Origin: JBCCSZ01 sp039199225
GTDB taxonomy: Bacteria; Bacteroidota; Bacteroidia; Chitinophagales; Saprospiraceae
DNA length: 41,909 nucleotides
Assembly (NCBI GenBank): GCA_039199225.1
Contig: JBCCSZ010000017.1
Coordinates: 1-41,909 of the forward strand
Direction of reading: 5' to 3'
The notes beneath the pieces were generated by a model. That model saw only the letters and a list, made by a program, of their open reading frames with translations, was not told the DNA's origin and did no database searches. A program made the position numbers and the translations under genes. Shown here in pieces: positions 16,638-24,743 of this stretch. Position 1 is the stretch's first letter. Each line of letters begins with the position of its first letter.

Positions 16638-16857
16638 TGCCTAAAGTATTTTCGAATTTGCAAATGCAATGCTCTAAAGAAGGCTAAAGTTCAATTTACA
16701 TAAAGTTTTGAGACCAAAATGTCGCATCTATAACCTTTAGAATAGCTTTGGGTTGCCCCATATTGCCCTAAAAGCTACTCCGACCACTACCTCAATTGTC
16801 CAGAACTCGTAGTCAGATATGGCAAACGCAGCAAAGCATTTAGGCCACAAAGAAAAA

Positions 16858-16886
16858 GGGGCCTTCTCTACATTTGAGAAGGCCCC
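16858..16886 (-). terminator. Intrinsic terminator after susD pair 2
   Basis: GGGGCCTTCTC (16858-16868) and GAGAAGGCCCC (16876-16886) form a perfect 11-base stem with a seven-base loop. On the minus strand the stem is followed by TTTTTCTTT. It ends the second susC-susD transcript 36 bases past the susD stop. Confidence 0.9.
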
Positions 16887-16921
16887 CATTTCCTTATATC
16901 AATCAGTGATAGGAATAAACC

Positions 16922-18385
16922 TTAGTTTACATCCCACCACAACTTAGCGTTCAAATCATCAGGTGATTGTGTCACAACACCCAAAGATGTAGCATTACGC
17001 GTTTGCTCAGAAATTGGATATGGCAAGCGTACAGGAATAGAAGGATTGGTAGCAGCTACAGGAACTGCCAACTGAGGGAAGTCCAAACGACGCCACTCAG
17101 CCCAAGCCTGAGGACCATTCATGTAGAAAGCAATCCACTTCTGCCAACCGATGGACTTCTTCCAGTTAGAAGCATCGTATGGATTAGCAGCAACGTAGTC
17201 AGCAATAGCTGCATCGTCGTCAATGCCCCAGTAGTTCATAGAAGCCTTAACACCTTCTGCATAAGCTTCTGCAGCATCACCTGTCAGAATACCACGCTGG
17301 AAAGCTTCAGCAGCCATAAACATAACCTCTGCGTAATCGATGATAATTGCAGGGTCTTGAGCACTTCTTACGCGAGTAGATGGACGAGAAGTCGTAGACT
17401 TCAGTGCGAAAGCTTCACCATCTGTCAAACCATAAGGCATACCTACGATGTTACCAACATTGTTTGTATCTGCAAAAACCTGTAGACGAGGATCACCCAT
17501 GTCAGTCAGATTGTCAACCAAAAACTTTGTTACAGCAAAATCATCACGGTTGTTGATAGAAGCATCAACATAGAGTGGGTTTGCCAAAGAAGGGTTGTCA
17601 GAGAAGACAAACAAAGCATTTTCGCTGTTGCTTGTGATCATGTTACCAGCAGCCTTTTGAATGAATTCTGTAGCAGTAGCCTGGTCAACATCGACCATAC
17701 GCATAGCTACGCGCATCATCAAAGAGTAAGCCGTTCTTTTCCAAGCAGCTACGTCACCACCGAAGATCAAGTCGCCGCTTCCAAAGGAACCAGCAGAAGC
17801 ATCCATAGCAGTAGCAGCTTCATCCAACATCTTCAAAATCTCGCCGTAAACAGTTTCCTGACTGTCGTAAGCTGGCAGTGAGTATTCGACACTGTTCAAT
17901 GCCTGAGAAAATGGAATGTCGCCATAAGCATCTGTCAAGTTGTGGTAAGCGTGTGCTTTCAAAACCTTGATGATGGCCAATTGGTTGGCTTTGGTCTTAG
18001 CATTGACGCTAGCATCTTCCTCGATGGTACTAGCAGCTGTTTCCAGGTTGATCAAAACACCACCAGAAGAAGTACCTGTACCTGCGTAGATGTCTAACCA
18101 TTCGATATCGAAATCGTTGCCATCTACAGTGTAACGAGATTCTTCAGCGTATTCATTCTGAGCCCAGTGTTGAACCATCAACATAGACCATTCTGCGTTG
18201 TAGCCACGGCTCCAAAGTCTGTTGTGCAGAGCCCATTGTGCTTGTGATACCAGGTTGACAGCAGGTACTTCAACCGGGTTGTTGGGATCAACGTTCAAAT
18301 CCGTCAAGCCATCGTTACAGCTTGTAGCTGTCATGAACAGAACCGCAACAAGAATTGGGAATTTATATTTGAATATATTTTTCAT
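16922..18385 (-). CDS. SusD-like outer-membrane lipoprotein, second SusD subfamily (pair 2)
   Basis: The 487-residue product has a lipoprotein signal (LVAVLFMTATS-C, Cys at residue 23) followed by NDGLTDLNVDPNNPVEVP, the typical start of the SusD-like subfamily that binds to its own SusC. Helical TPR-like segments include QLAIIKVLKAHAYHNLTDAYGDIPFSQAL (about 138-166) and IIDYAEVMFMAAEAFQRGILTGDAAEAYAEGV. It lacks the C-terminal RagB motif of pair 1, ending instead with PVRLPYPISEQTRNATSLG, as in the SusD_2 type. It lies 27 bases after its susC. The ligand is unknown; peptides are as plausible as glycans because no CAZyme is adjacent. Confidence 0.92.
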   Translation of the reverse strand: MKNIFKYKFPILVAVLFMTATSCNDGLTDLNVDPNNPVEVPAVNLVSQAQWALHNRLWSRGYNAEWSMLMVQHWAQNEYAEESRYTVDGNDFDIEWLDIYAGTGTSSGGVLINLETAASTIEEDASVNAKTKANQLAIIKVLKAHAYHNLTDAYGDIPFSQALNSVEYSLPAYDSQETVYGEILKMLDEAATAMDASAGSFGSGDLIFGGDVAAWKRTAYSLMMRVAMRMVDVDQATATEFIQKAAGNMITSNSENALFVFSDNPSLANPLYVDASINNRDDFAVTKFLVDNLTDMGDPRLQVFADTNNVGNIVGMPYGLTDGEAFALKSTTSRPSTRVRSAQDPAIIIDYAEVMFMAAEAFQRGILTGDAAEAYAEGVKASMNYWGIDDDAAIADYVAANPYDASNWKKSIGWQKWIAFYMNGPQAWAEWRRLDFPQLAVPVAATNPSIPVRLPYPISEQTRNATSLGVVTQSPDDLNAKLWWDVN

Positions 18386-18412
18386 TTATAAATAATTTAA
18401 GTGAGCGGAATT

Positions 18413-21400
18413 TTAGAGCTTAAATGAAAGGTTTACACCAAAAGAACGGACAGAAGGAATCTGTGCGTTTTCCAAACCTTGGTCGTTTCCAGCACCAGCG
18501 ATGATCTGTGGATCGAGGTATGGAAGGTCAGCAGCCAAGATGGCCAAGTTACGTCCAAACAAGCTGATGTTTACGTCGCGTACAGAAGACTTTCCGAAAA
18601 GTCTGTTTGGCAAAGTGTAACCAAGGCGGATTTCTCTCAATTTAAGGAAGCTAGCATCAAAAATGTTCATTGCTGCTCTGTTCCAGTAAGTCTGGTGGAA
18701 AGCCTGTGGGTTGTCGATAGCGATGTCGTTCTTAGAACCATCTTCCTTAACACCTGGCAGGATCAAACCGTTTTCGCGGATGTCATCTACACCATTGTAG
18801 TTAACTGTTTCTGGGTGCATACCGGAGTACTTAGACCACTGCAAAGAAGTAGAGTGGATGATACCTCCAATCTGGAAATCCAACAAACCAGCAGCTGTAA
18901 AGCCTTTGTAAGAGAAAGAAGTGCTGAAACCACCTGTCCAGTCAGCGATAGCAGATCCGAGGAATACACGCTCGCTTGTGAACTGATAAACACCATTCTC
19001 ATCAACCAATGGCTGACCATTTTCGTGGTAAACAAAGTCGTTACCAAATACGGCCATGTATGGGAATTCTTCTGCAATACGGAGGTCAGCGGCCCAAGTA
19101 CCACCACGAGCGATACTTTCAACACCTTCTGCCAATTCAACAACTTCGTTGTTTTGTCTGAACAAGTTCACTCCAACATCCCATGTGAAGTCTCTGGTCT
19201 TGATAGGTGTACCAGTGATCTGGAATTCCCATCCCCAGTTACGCATTTCACCTGCGTTCAAGATACGAGAAGTATATCCTGTTGCACCTGAAGAAGGTAC
19301 ACTAAAGATTTGGTCCGTTGTCGTACGATCGTAGTAAGCAACGTCAACACCGAAACGGCCGTTGAAGAAGCGCAAATCCAAACCAAATTCTACTTCGCTT
19401 GTGAGCTCAGGTCTCAGGTTAGGATTGTTTTGTGCATTTGGAATAGAGTAACGTGGGCTTTCTCCAAAGTTTGGTGTCTGAGGAGCAAACACGTTTGTCA
19501 ACTGGTAAGGATCAGCATCGTTACCTGCTTCAGCGTAGCTGGCGCGAATCTTGGCGAAAGACAAGAAGTCGATTTCTTGCAAGCCTGGCAATTCAGAAAC
19601 GACAGCACTCATAGATACAGATGGGTAGAAGTAAGAGTTTTCGCTATCTGGCAATGTGGAAGACCAGTCGTTACGAGCAGAGGCATCCAAGTACAGCCAG
19701 TTGTCCCAACCCAAAGAAACCACACCAAACAAAGAGTTGATACCTCTTTCTGTCTGACGAGTATCGATCTGAGGATCAGTAGCAGAGTTGCTGATGTTGA
19801 AGAAACCATCCAAGCTCAAACCACCAACAGCAGAAATGGTTGTTCTGTTGACGTTCTGGCGCATGCGGTTTCCACCGAAGATACCATTGAAGGACAAGTT
19901 ACCGAAAGTCTTGTTGTAGCTCAAACGCCATTCGAGGTTAGTCTCTTGGAATCTGCGCTCATTTTCTGTGTAATCAGGTGTTTCAACAGAAGCAGAAGGA
20001 ATACCTTCACGAGAGCTGAAACCGTAGAAATCTGTACCGAAGCGACCGAACAAGTCCAGTCCTTCCATCAGGTTGATGGTAACGTTTGCGTTACCGAAGA
20101 AACGGTTACGAGCATCTTCCTGCAAGTAGTTCTCTCTTACCCAGTAAGGGTTGTCGAAGAAGTTAGGAGCAGTTTCGAAGAACAACAAGTTACCATCGTC
20201 ATCCAACTGAGGTCCGATTGGGTTCCAAGTGTACTGCGTACCATCTGATCTTGTCGCATTTTTCAAACGGTCGATGTCCAACTGCGTTTGCCACCACTGT
20301 GTAAAGGCTTGCATTGGGTTACCGTTGTTGTAACCTGTGATGTTACGGTTTTTAGCTTCTGTGCGGATGTAGTTACCAGAAACACCGATTTTTACTCTGT
20401 CGTGCAATTGGTAGTTAGAGTTCAACTGGAAAGAGTTACGATCCAGCTCAGCGCGTGGAATGGTACCATCCTGAGAAGTGTTGGTAAAACCAAAGCGCAT
20501 AGAACCTTTTTCATTTCCACCAGAAAGTGCGAAACTGTTGGTGAAAGTGTTACCCGTTTCAAAGAATTCCTCGTAGCCGTTGTTTGGAGCTACCCAAGGA
20601 CGTGTTTCTTTGTAGTTTGCTGCATCAGGGTCCCAAGAATCCCAGTGACGTACTTGTCTGTTTGGATCGTACTTAGGTCCCCAGCTACCATCCTTAGAGT
20701 AAGCAGGTACCAAGTAAGTTGTTCCATCCTGAGTAACTTCTGTGAAACCGTGAGATGTGTTCGGGTTGATGGCACCACCACCATACTCCTGCTGGTGAGG
20801 GATCAAGTTGGTTACAACGTCAAAAGTAACACTGGAGTTGACTTCAACACCGATGCCTTTCTTGCCAGAACCATCTTTTGTTGTAATGAGGATTACACCG
20901 TTGGCACCACGCTGACCGTACAGAGCTGTAGCAGCTGCACCTTTCAGAACCGTCAGTGTCTTGATGTTTTGTGGGTCGATGTCCTGTGCTGTGTTACCAT
21001 AATCATATGGGTCATTGTCACGAGAACCGTCGGCATTTGAACCGAAACCACGCTGTGTACCATTGGTTGCAAAGTTAGAGTTGTCCAGAGGAACACCATC
21101 GACTACGAATAGTGGCTGGTTGTTTCCGAGGAAAGAGTTGGACCCCCGAATCGTAATACGAGAGGATCCACCAATAGAAGAAGGAGAACCCTGAATCTGA
21201 ACACCTGCCACTTTACCTTGCAGAGAGTTCACAATGTTCACCTCTTTGGTGTTGGCGACACTTTCGCCATCTACTGTTTGGGCAGAATAACCAAGAGACT
21301 TTTCTTCTCTGGGAATACCCAAGGCTGTCACGACAGCTTCTGACAGCGTAATTCCCTCGCTGAGTGTCACATCCAATACATTGGATGCACCCAATTCGAG

Positions 21401-21643
21401 TTCCTGTGTAGCATAGCCAGTGTAGCTGATAACGACGGTGTTTCCAGCGTCATCTGGAATAGAGAGAGAATACTTTCCGTCGATGTCGGTTACCGTACCT
21501 GTCGTCGTACCTTTTACGAGCAGGTTGGCTCCGATCAACGGCTCACCTGCATCATCGGTAATAGTACCGGAGATTGTTCTCTGAGCCAAGGCAGTACCCA
21601 AGGCAAACAGGAACATCATCAAAACTAGTGAGAGTTTTTTCAT
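18413..21643 (-). CDS. SusC/RagA-family TonB-dependent outer-membrane transporter (pair 2)
   Basis: The 1076-residue protein has a signal peptide (about 1-20, ending GTALA-Q) and a carboxypeptidase-like domain whose GTVTDIDGKYSLSIPDDAG closely parallels pair 1. The segment SEAVVTALGIPREEKSLGYSAQ, the plug with NIVNSLQGKVAGVQI, QPLFVVDGVPLDN, and LKGAAATALYGQRGANGVILITTKDG follow, then a long barrel ending SFGVNLSFKL. The ALGI...LGY variant of the box region marks a SusC subfamily that pairs with SusD_2-type lipoproteins, consistent with the next gene. Uptake is energised through TonB. A degenerate TATATTTA element lies about 60 bases upstream. Confidence 0.95.
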   Translation of the reverse strand: MKKLSLVLMMFLFALGTALAQRTISGTITDDAGEPLIGANLLVKGTTTGTVTDIDGKYSLSIPDDAGNTVVISYTGYATQELELGASNVLDVTLSEGITLSEAVVTALGIPREEKSLGYSAQTVDGESVANTKEVNIVNSLQGKVAGVQIQGSPSSIGGSSRITIRGSNSFLGNNQPLFVVDGVPLDNSNFATNGTQRGFGSNADGSRDNDPYDYGNTAQDIDPQNIKTLTVLKGAAATALYGQRGANGVILITTKDGSGKKGIGVEVNSSVTFDVVTNLIPHQQEYGGGAINPNTSHGFTEVTQDGTTYLVPAYSKDGSWGPKYDPNRQVRHWDSWDPDAANYKETRPWVAPNNGYEEFFETGNTFTNSFALSGGNEKGSMRFGFTNTSQDGTIPRAELDRNSFQLNSNYQLHDRVKIGVSGNYIRTEAKNRNITGYNNGNPMQAFTQWWQTQLDIDRLKNATRSDGTQYTWNPIGPQLDDDGNLLFFETAPNFFDNPYWVRENYLQEDARNRFFGNANVTINLMEGLDLFGRFGTDFYGFSSREGIPSASVETPDYTENERRFQETNLEWRLSYNKTFGNLSFNGIFGGNRMRQNVNRTTISAVGGLSLDGFFNISNSATDPQIDTRQTERGINSLFGVVSLGWDNWLYLDASARNDWSSTLPDSENSYFYPSVSMSAVVSELPGLQEIDFLSFAKIRASYAEAGNDADPYQLTNVFAPQTPNFGESPRYSIPNAQNNPNLRPELTSEVEFGLDLRFFNGRFGVDVAYYDRTTTDQIFSVPSSGATGYTSRILNAGEMRNWGWEFQITGTPIKTRDFTWDVGVNLFRQNNEVVELAEGVESIARGGTWAADLRIAEEFPYMAVFGNDFVYHENGQPLVDENGVYQFTSERVFLGSAIADWTGGFSTSFSYKGFTAAGLLDFQIGGIIHSTSLQWSKYSGMHPETVNYNGVDDIRENGLILPGVKEDGSKNDIAIDNPQAFHQTYWNRAAMNIFDASFLKLREIRLGYTLPNRLFGKSSVRDVNISLFGRNLAILAADLPYLDPQIIAGAGNDQGLENAQIPSVRSFGVNLSFKL

Positions 21644-21697
21644 ACGAATCCAAATTTTGATTAAATAAATAAATAATCCTTTAGTCTTATCCGATTG

Positions 21698-21705
21698 TAA
21701 ATATA
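21698..21705 (-). promoter_or_regulatory. Weak promoter -7 candidate for susC pair 2
   Basis: On the minus strand 21705-21698 reads TATATTTA, one base off TAnnTTTG, 55 bases before the susC ATG. No -33 element is recognisable. It is listed because the gene needs a promoter here and nothing better is visible. Confidence 0.3.
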
Positions 21706-21813
21706 GAAAATCTAAGCCCAGATTTTAACCTATTTTAACATTCAGACAATGTCCGGTTAATATTTTTAACGATCCAGCCATCCACATAGCTGTCTGCGTT
21801 TTCTGATTTTTCT

Positions 21814-21836
21814 GCCAAAAACACATTTTTATTGGC
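21814..21836 (-). terminator. Possible terminator after pdxJ
   Basis: GCCAA (21814-21818) pairs with TTGGC (21832-21836), and the pairing extends into adjacent A/T runs with a bulge. It lies 44 bases past the pdxJ stop and is followed on the minus strand by AGAAAAATC rather than a T run. The evidence is weak. Confidence 0.3.
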
Positions 21837-21879
21837 TGACAGAGTACTTTATTAGGGCTATTGGGGAATTACGACGATT

Positions 21880-22593
21880 CTATTTTAGTTCTTTTAAGTA
21901 TAACTGTATAGTATTGTGTAGACCATAGTATAATGCATCCGTTATCAATGCGTGTCCTATGGATACTTCGAGCAAGCCGGGACAGTTGCCTTTAAAAAAT
22001 TGTAAATTATCCAAGTTCAGGTCGTGTCCAGCATTGATGCCAATAGCTAGTTCGTTGGCGTAGACTGCACACTCCCTGTAGGGTGCCACTGCCTGTTCCG
22101 GATTTTTAGTAAAATCGTGGGCATACGGCCCGGTGTAAAACTCTATCCGATCGGTTCCAACATCCTTAGCGCCGTCGAGCATTTTTTTGTCCGGGTCTAG
22201 GAAAATGCTTACTCGGATACCAGCCTCCTGAAAGTGTTGAATGGTTTCTTTGAGGAAAGAAGCGTGCTTTATGGTATTCCATCCGTGGTCGGAAGTTAGC
22301 TGTCCGGGCTCATCTGGCACCAGCGTCACCTGATGCGGCCGATGGTCCAATACCAATTGAATAAACTTTGGGGTGGGATTTCCTTCGATATTGAATTCCG
22401 TTTTGACAATCTTTTTCAGTTCCGGAACATCTGCGTAGTGAATGTGTCGCTCGTCAGGGCGGGGATGAACCGTGATGCCCTCTGCTCCGAATGCCTCGCA
22501 ATCTTTGGATACCTGGACCAAATCCGGTAAGTTGCTGCCACGAGAATTTCTGAGTAAGGCGACTTTATTAACATTGACACTCAATCGAGTCAT
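21880..22593 (-). CDS. pdxJ: Pyridoxine 5'-phosphate synthase
   Basis: PdxJ condenses 1-deoxy-xylulose 5-phosphate with 3-amino-2-oxopropyl phosphate to give pyridoxine 5'-phosphate in the DXP-dependent vitamin B6 pathway. The 237-residue TIM-barrel protein has the family start RLSVNVNKVALLRNSRG, the phosphate- and substrate-binding ITVHPRPDERHI (about 40-51), FNIEGNP, VTLVPDEPGQLTSDHGW, RVSIFLDPD, RIEFYTGPYA, the GINAGHDLN loop (about 191-199) and EVSIGHALITDAL. Length is normal. It is transcribed away from the CPBP protease gene and stands alone. Confidence 0.96.
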   Translation of the reverse strand: MTRLSVNVNKVALLRNSRGSNLPDLVQVSKDCEAFGAEGITVHPRPDERHIHYADVPELKKIVKTEFNIEGNPTPKFIQLVLDHRPHQVTLVPDEPGQLTSDHGWNTIKHASFLKETIQHFQEAGIRVSIFLDPDKKMLDGAKDVGTDRIEFYTGPYAHDFTKNPEQAVAPYRECAVYANELAIGINAGHDLNLDNLQFFKGNCPGLLEVSIGHALITDALYYGLHNTIQLYLKELK

Positions 22594-22598
22594 TCTAT

Positions 22599-22606
22599 TA
22601 TATTTG
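22599..22606 (+). promoter_or_regulatory. Promoter -7 candidate for the CPBP protease gene
   Basis: The plus strand reads TATATTTG at 22599-22606, an exact TAnnTTTG match, with TTG at 22574-22576, 22 bases upstream (slightly long). It sits immediately upstream of the divergent pdxJ start and would give a leader of about 120 bases before the chosen CPBP ATG. Confidence 0.5.
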
Positions 22607-22731
22607 CTTTTGTTCAGGTCAAGGAGACGCTAGGCTGATTCCATTTAGGACTTACTATTCGTCGAGCCTTTCATGCTTTGCCTGCTAATTTAGGATCACA
22701 ACTTGGGTTAAATCTAACTAAAATTAAACAG

Positions 22732-23673
22732 ATGGCGCAAAATGACAAGCACGAGAATGAAATCATAGGAGTCTTCCCGGGTAATGTAACGACCTTACTC
22801 CTATTTGTGCTGCTTTTCACCTTTAGTACGCTGGTCGGTTTATTGGCAATTAGTGCGCTGAGCATGGCCAGTGGCCTGGATGGTGTAGACATCATCTCTC
22901 GCTTGGATGCGGGAATATTGGACTCTGAGCGCTCTTTTTTGCGCACATACATCGTCATCAACCACCTCAGCATGTTCATTGTCCCTTCCTTGGCGCTGGC
23001 TTGGTTTCTGAGGCGCAAAAAGTGGGCGGCCTATTTATCCATCGACAAACTACCGTCGGCCAGCACCGCTTTGCTCAGCTGCTTTTTCTTGTTGGCCGGC
23101 ATGCCCCTGGCACAAGCAGCCTTCTGGCTCAACAAGCAAATTCCACTGCCTGAGTGGGCTGTTTCAATGGAAGATTCGACAGCCATGCTGATGAGTAACC
23201 TTTTGGAGGTAGACTCCCCCATCGGTCTTTTGCTCAATATCTTTATCATTGCAGTCATTCCAGCTTTTGGCGAAGAATTTGTCTTCCGGGGCATCTTGCA
23301 GAAAAACCTCAGTCGCATGCTCAATCGCCCACACCTCGCCGTTTGGCTGGCTGCCATCATATTCAGTGCCTTCCACATGCAGTTTGAAGGATTCTTGGCC
23401 CGGTTGGCCCTCGGCGCTCTGTTGGGATATTTGTTCTACTGGACTCGCAATCTATGGCTGCCCATCATTGCACACTTTTTCACCAATGCTCTACAGCTCA
23501 TTCTGCAGTATAAAATGCCAGAACAATTTTCTCAGAGCAGCATGGAAGGGGATTTACAACTTCCCTGGCCGGGCTTGGTGGTTTCCAGCTTTTTATTAGG
23601 ATGGATTGGTTATACGATCTGGAAAAAATCGAAAGAAAACTCAGAGTCTATAGGACAGGCCGAGATGGAATAA
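22732..23673 (+). CDS. CPBP-family intramembrane glutamic endopeptidase
   Basis: CPBP/Abi-family proteases are multi-pass membrane enzymes related to Rce1. The 313-residue product has about seven hydrophobic segments. The catalytic motifs are intact: EEFVFRG (E181, E182, R186), FSAFHMQ (H215), and HFFTNAL (H248). The frame opens at an ATG at 22678, but the A-rich, ribosome-accessible context before ATG 22732 (MAQNDKHENE) makes that the likelier start. The last 33 bases overlap the convergent barrel gene tail to tail. The substrate is unknown; there are no bacteriocin or prenylation genes nearby. Confidence 0.9.
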   Translation: MAQNDKHENEIIGVFPGNVTTLLLFVLLFTFSTLVGLLAISALSMASGLDGVDIISRLDAGILDSERSFLRTYIVINHLSMFIVPSLALAWFLRRKKWAAYLSIDKLPSASTALLSCFFLLAGMPLAQAAFWLNKQIPLPEWAVSMEDSTAMLMSNLLEVDSPIGLLLNIFIIAVIPAFGEEFVFRGILQKNLSRMLNRPHLAVWLAAIIFSAFHMQFEGFLARLALGALLGYLFYWTRNLWLPIIAHFFTNALQLILQYKMPEQFSQSSMEGDLQLPWPGLVVSSFLLGWIGYTIWKKSKENSESIGQAEME

Positions 23674-24285
23674 ACTCCCGAAATCAGTTGAAAAATCCTG
23701 AGAGTCCGGATCGGTAGCGACGGTCCTGACACCAAAAAAGCCAAAGCTATCCTGAAAGGTCAGCAAGCCGATGCCCATGGCGAATTCAAGAAACAGTGGT
23801 GAGTTTTCGCTAAGCTTGAGTTTGTTGATAAGTCCGAAAGTGCTGTCAAAGGACCGACTCAAATTGACCGTTTCAATGGTTGTGATACCGGCAGTGGTAA
23901 ATCTCGAAAATTCTTCTCTTCTGCCTAGGCGGAAATACTGTAGCCGCAAGAAAAGTCCTACTTCGACGTTTTTACTCGAAGTTGGTTTGAGTACTTGAAA
24001 GGCCAAATCCCAGCCCAAGCGATTTTTGAAGCGCAGAATGTCAAAATTGCTATTTCCTCCGCCCAGCAAAGGCGAATCGGAGGTCAATAAATGCACCCCT
24101 AACCTCAGAGCAGCATTGCTACCAAAACGATGCGTGTAGGCCAGTCCGACATCCTGACCGATGGAATTTAGGTTATAACCTACTGTAATCTCGTCTCCCT
24201 TGTACCAAGGAGGCAGTTGAATTTGGGCAAATAATCCCAATGGAAGCAGGCATAAAAGAAGGAGGTAGTTTTTCGATAGCTTCAC
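23641..24285 (-). CDS. Small outer-membrane beta-barrel protein, unrecognised family
   Basis: The 214-residue product has a signal peptide (about 1-20, LLCLLPLGLFA-Q) and strand-like amphipathic segments: DEITVGYNLNSIGQDVGLAYTHRFGSN, ALRLGVHLL, EVGLFLRLQYFRLGR, FLEFAMGIGLLTFQD. It ends FHLGLSYRL in the manner of outer-membrane barrels. I do not recognise a named family. It begins 32 bases after the DUF1573 stop and so is probably the last gene of the SprF/OmpA operon, which suggests an envelope role. Its 3' end overlaps the convergent CPBP gene by 33 bases. Confidence 0.75.
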   Translation of the reverse strand: MKLSKNYLLLLCLLPLGLFAQIQLPPWYKGDEITVGYNLNSIGQDVGLAYTHRFGSNAALRLGVHLLTSDSPLLGGGNSNFDILRFKNRLGWDLAFQVLKPTSSKNVEVGLFLRLQYFRLGRREEFSRFTTAGITTIETVNLSRSFDSTFGLINKLKLSENSPLFLEFAMGIGLLTFQDSFGFFGVRTVATDPDSQDFSTDFGSLFHLGLSYRL

Positions 24286-24317
24286 GATGCGTCTGTTTTG
24301 AAATTTTACGCAATCTT

Positions 24318-24719
24318 TTATTCTACGAGTGTCAGCGTATATTTTAGCTCTTTGAATACTTGATAACCTGTTTTCGGATCGTTGTGTGCCAATAGAACAT
24401 CGACCGTTTTTTCGTGTGGCCCTAGTTCTTCCTCCCGATTGCTATCGAAGGTCACGACAATCTCGCCTTTTTCTCCCGGCTTAAAAGATTTTCCTTCTGG
24501 CCACTTCAAGTCGCTACACGCACAACCTGAAACCAATTCCAGAACCAAATCCTCATCACCTGTGCTAGTAAAACGAAAAACCTTGGTCTTTCGCTCCCCT
24601 TTTTTGATCTGACCAAAATCGTGGCTGGTTTCCTCGAAGGTAATTGCTGGTCCAACTTTTTTCAGCTCAGCTTGCGGCTTTCCAGAAGGAGGGCTTTGGT
24701 TAATTCCCCTCGACCCTAC
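24318..24719 (-). CDS. DUF1573 domain without a start codon, -1-frame extension of the OmpA gene
   Basis: This frame encodes a clear DUF1573 domain: ITFEETSHDFGQIKKGERK, then FRFTSTGDEDLVLELVSG, CACSDLKWPEGKSFKPGEKG, and EIVVTFDSN. It is an immunoglobulin-like periplasmic domain common in Bacteroidota. Going upstream the frame stays open through the ten-A run at 24720-24729 and closes only at a TAA (24743-24741). Between that TAA and the TTG at 24548, which lies inside the domain, there is no ATG, GTG or TTG. There is also no signal peptide. A -1 shift on A AAA AAG at the end of the upstream OmpA frame gives the next codon GTA at 24719 and 133 further residues, for a fusion of 825. The first 20 or so residues (GSRGINQSPPSGKPQAELKK) look like a linker. 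Rare initiation at ATT or CTG cannot be excluded. Confidence 0.75.
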   Translation of the reverse strand, partial: VGSRGINQSPPSGKPQAELKKVGPAITFEETSHDFGQIKKGERKTKVFRFTSTGDEDLVLELVSGCACSDLKWPEGKSFKPGEKGEIVVTFDSNREEELGPHEKTVDVLLAHNDPKTGYQVFKELKYTLTLVE

Positions 24720-24743
24720 TTTTTTTTTTGGCCATCGCCCTTA
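24689..24743 (-). promoter_or_regulatory. Candidate -1 frameshift or slippage site at the OmpA stop codon
   Basis: In the OmpA frame the end reads CAA AAA AAA AAG TAG, with ten consecutive A at 24729-24720. This contains the heptamer A AAA AAG in the correct register, the slippery sequence of E. coli dnaX, directly followed by the stop. An AAGGG stretch lies 11 bases before the heptamer (compare the dnaX stimulator). A short stem GAGGG (24711-24707) with CCCTC (24693-24689) begins 8 bases after it. Polymerase slippage on A10 would give the same outcome. The elements are visible; the mechanism is inferred. Confidence 0.6.

Noticed and set aside
16743..16750. Plus-strand TAGCTTTG promoter-like site
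   Set aside because: No plus-strand gene follows it; a chance match.
24318..24548. DUF1573 as an independent gene starting at the TTG at 24548
   Set aside because: That start would cut the domain in half and remove the conserved HDFG and KKGE strands; the frame upstream clearly codes for the rest.
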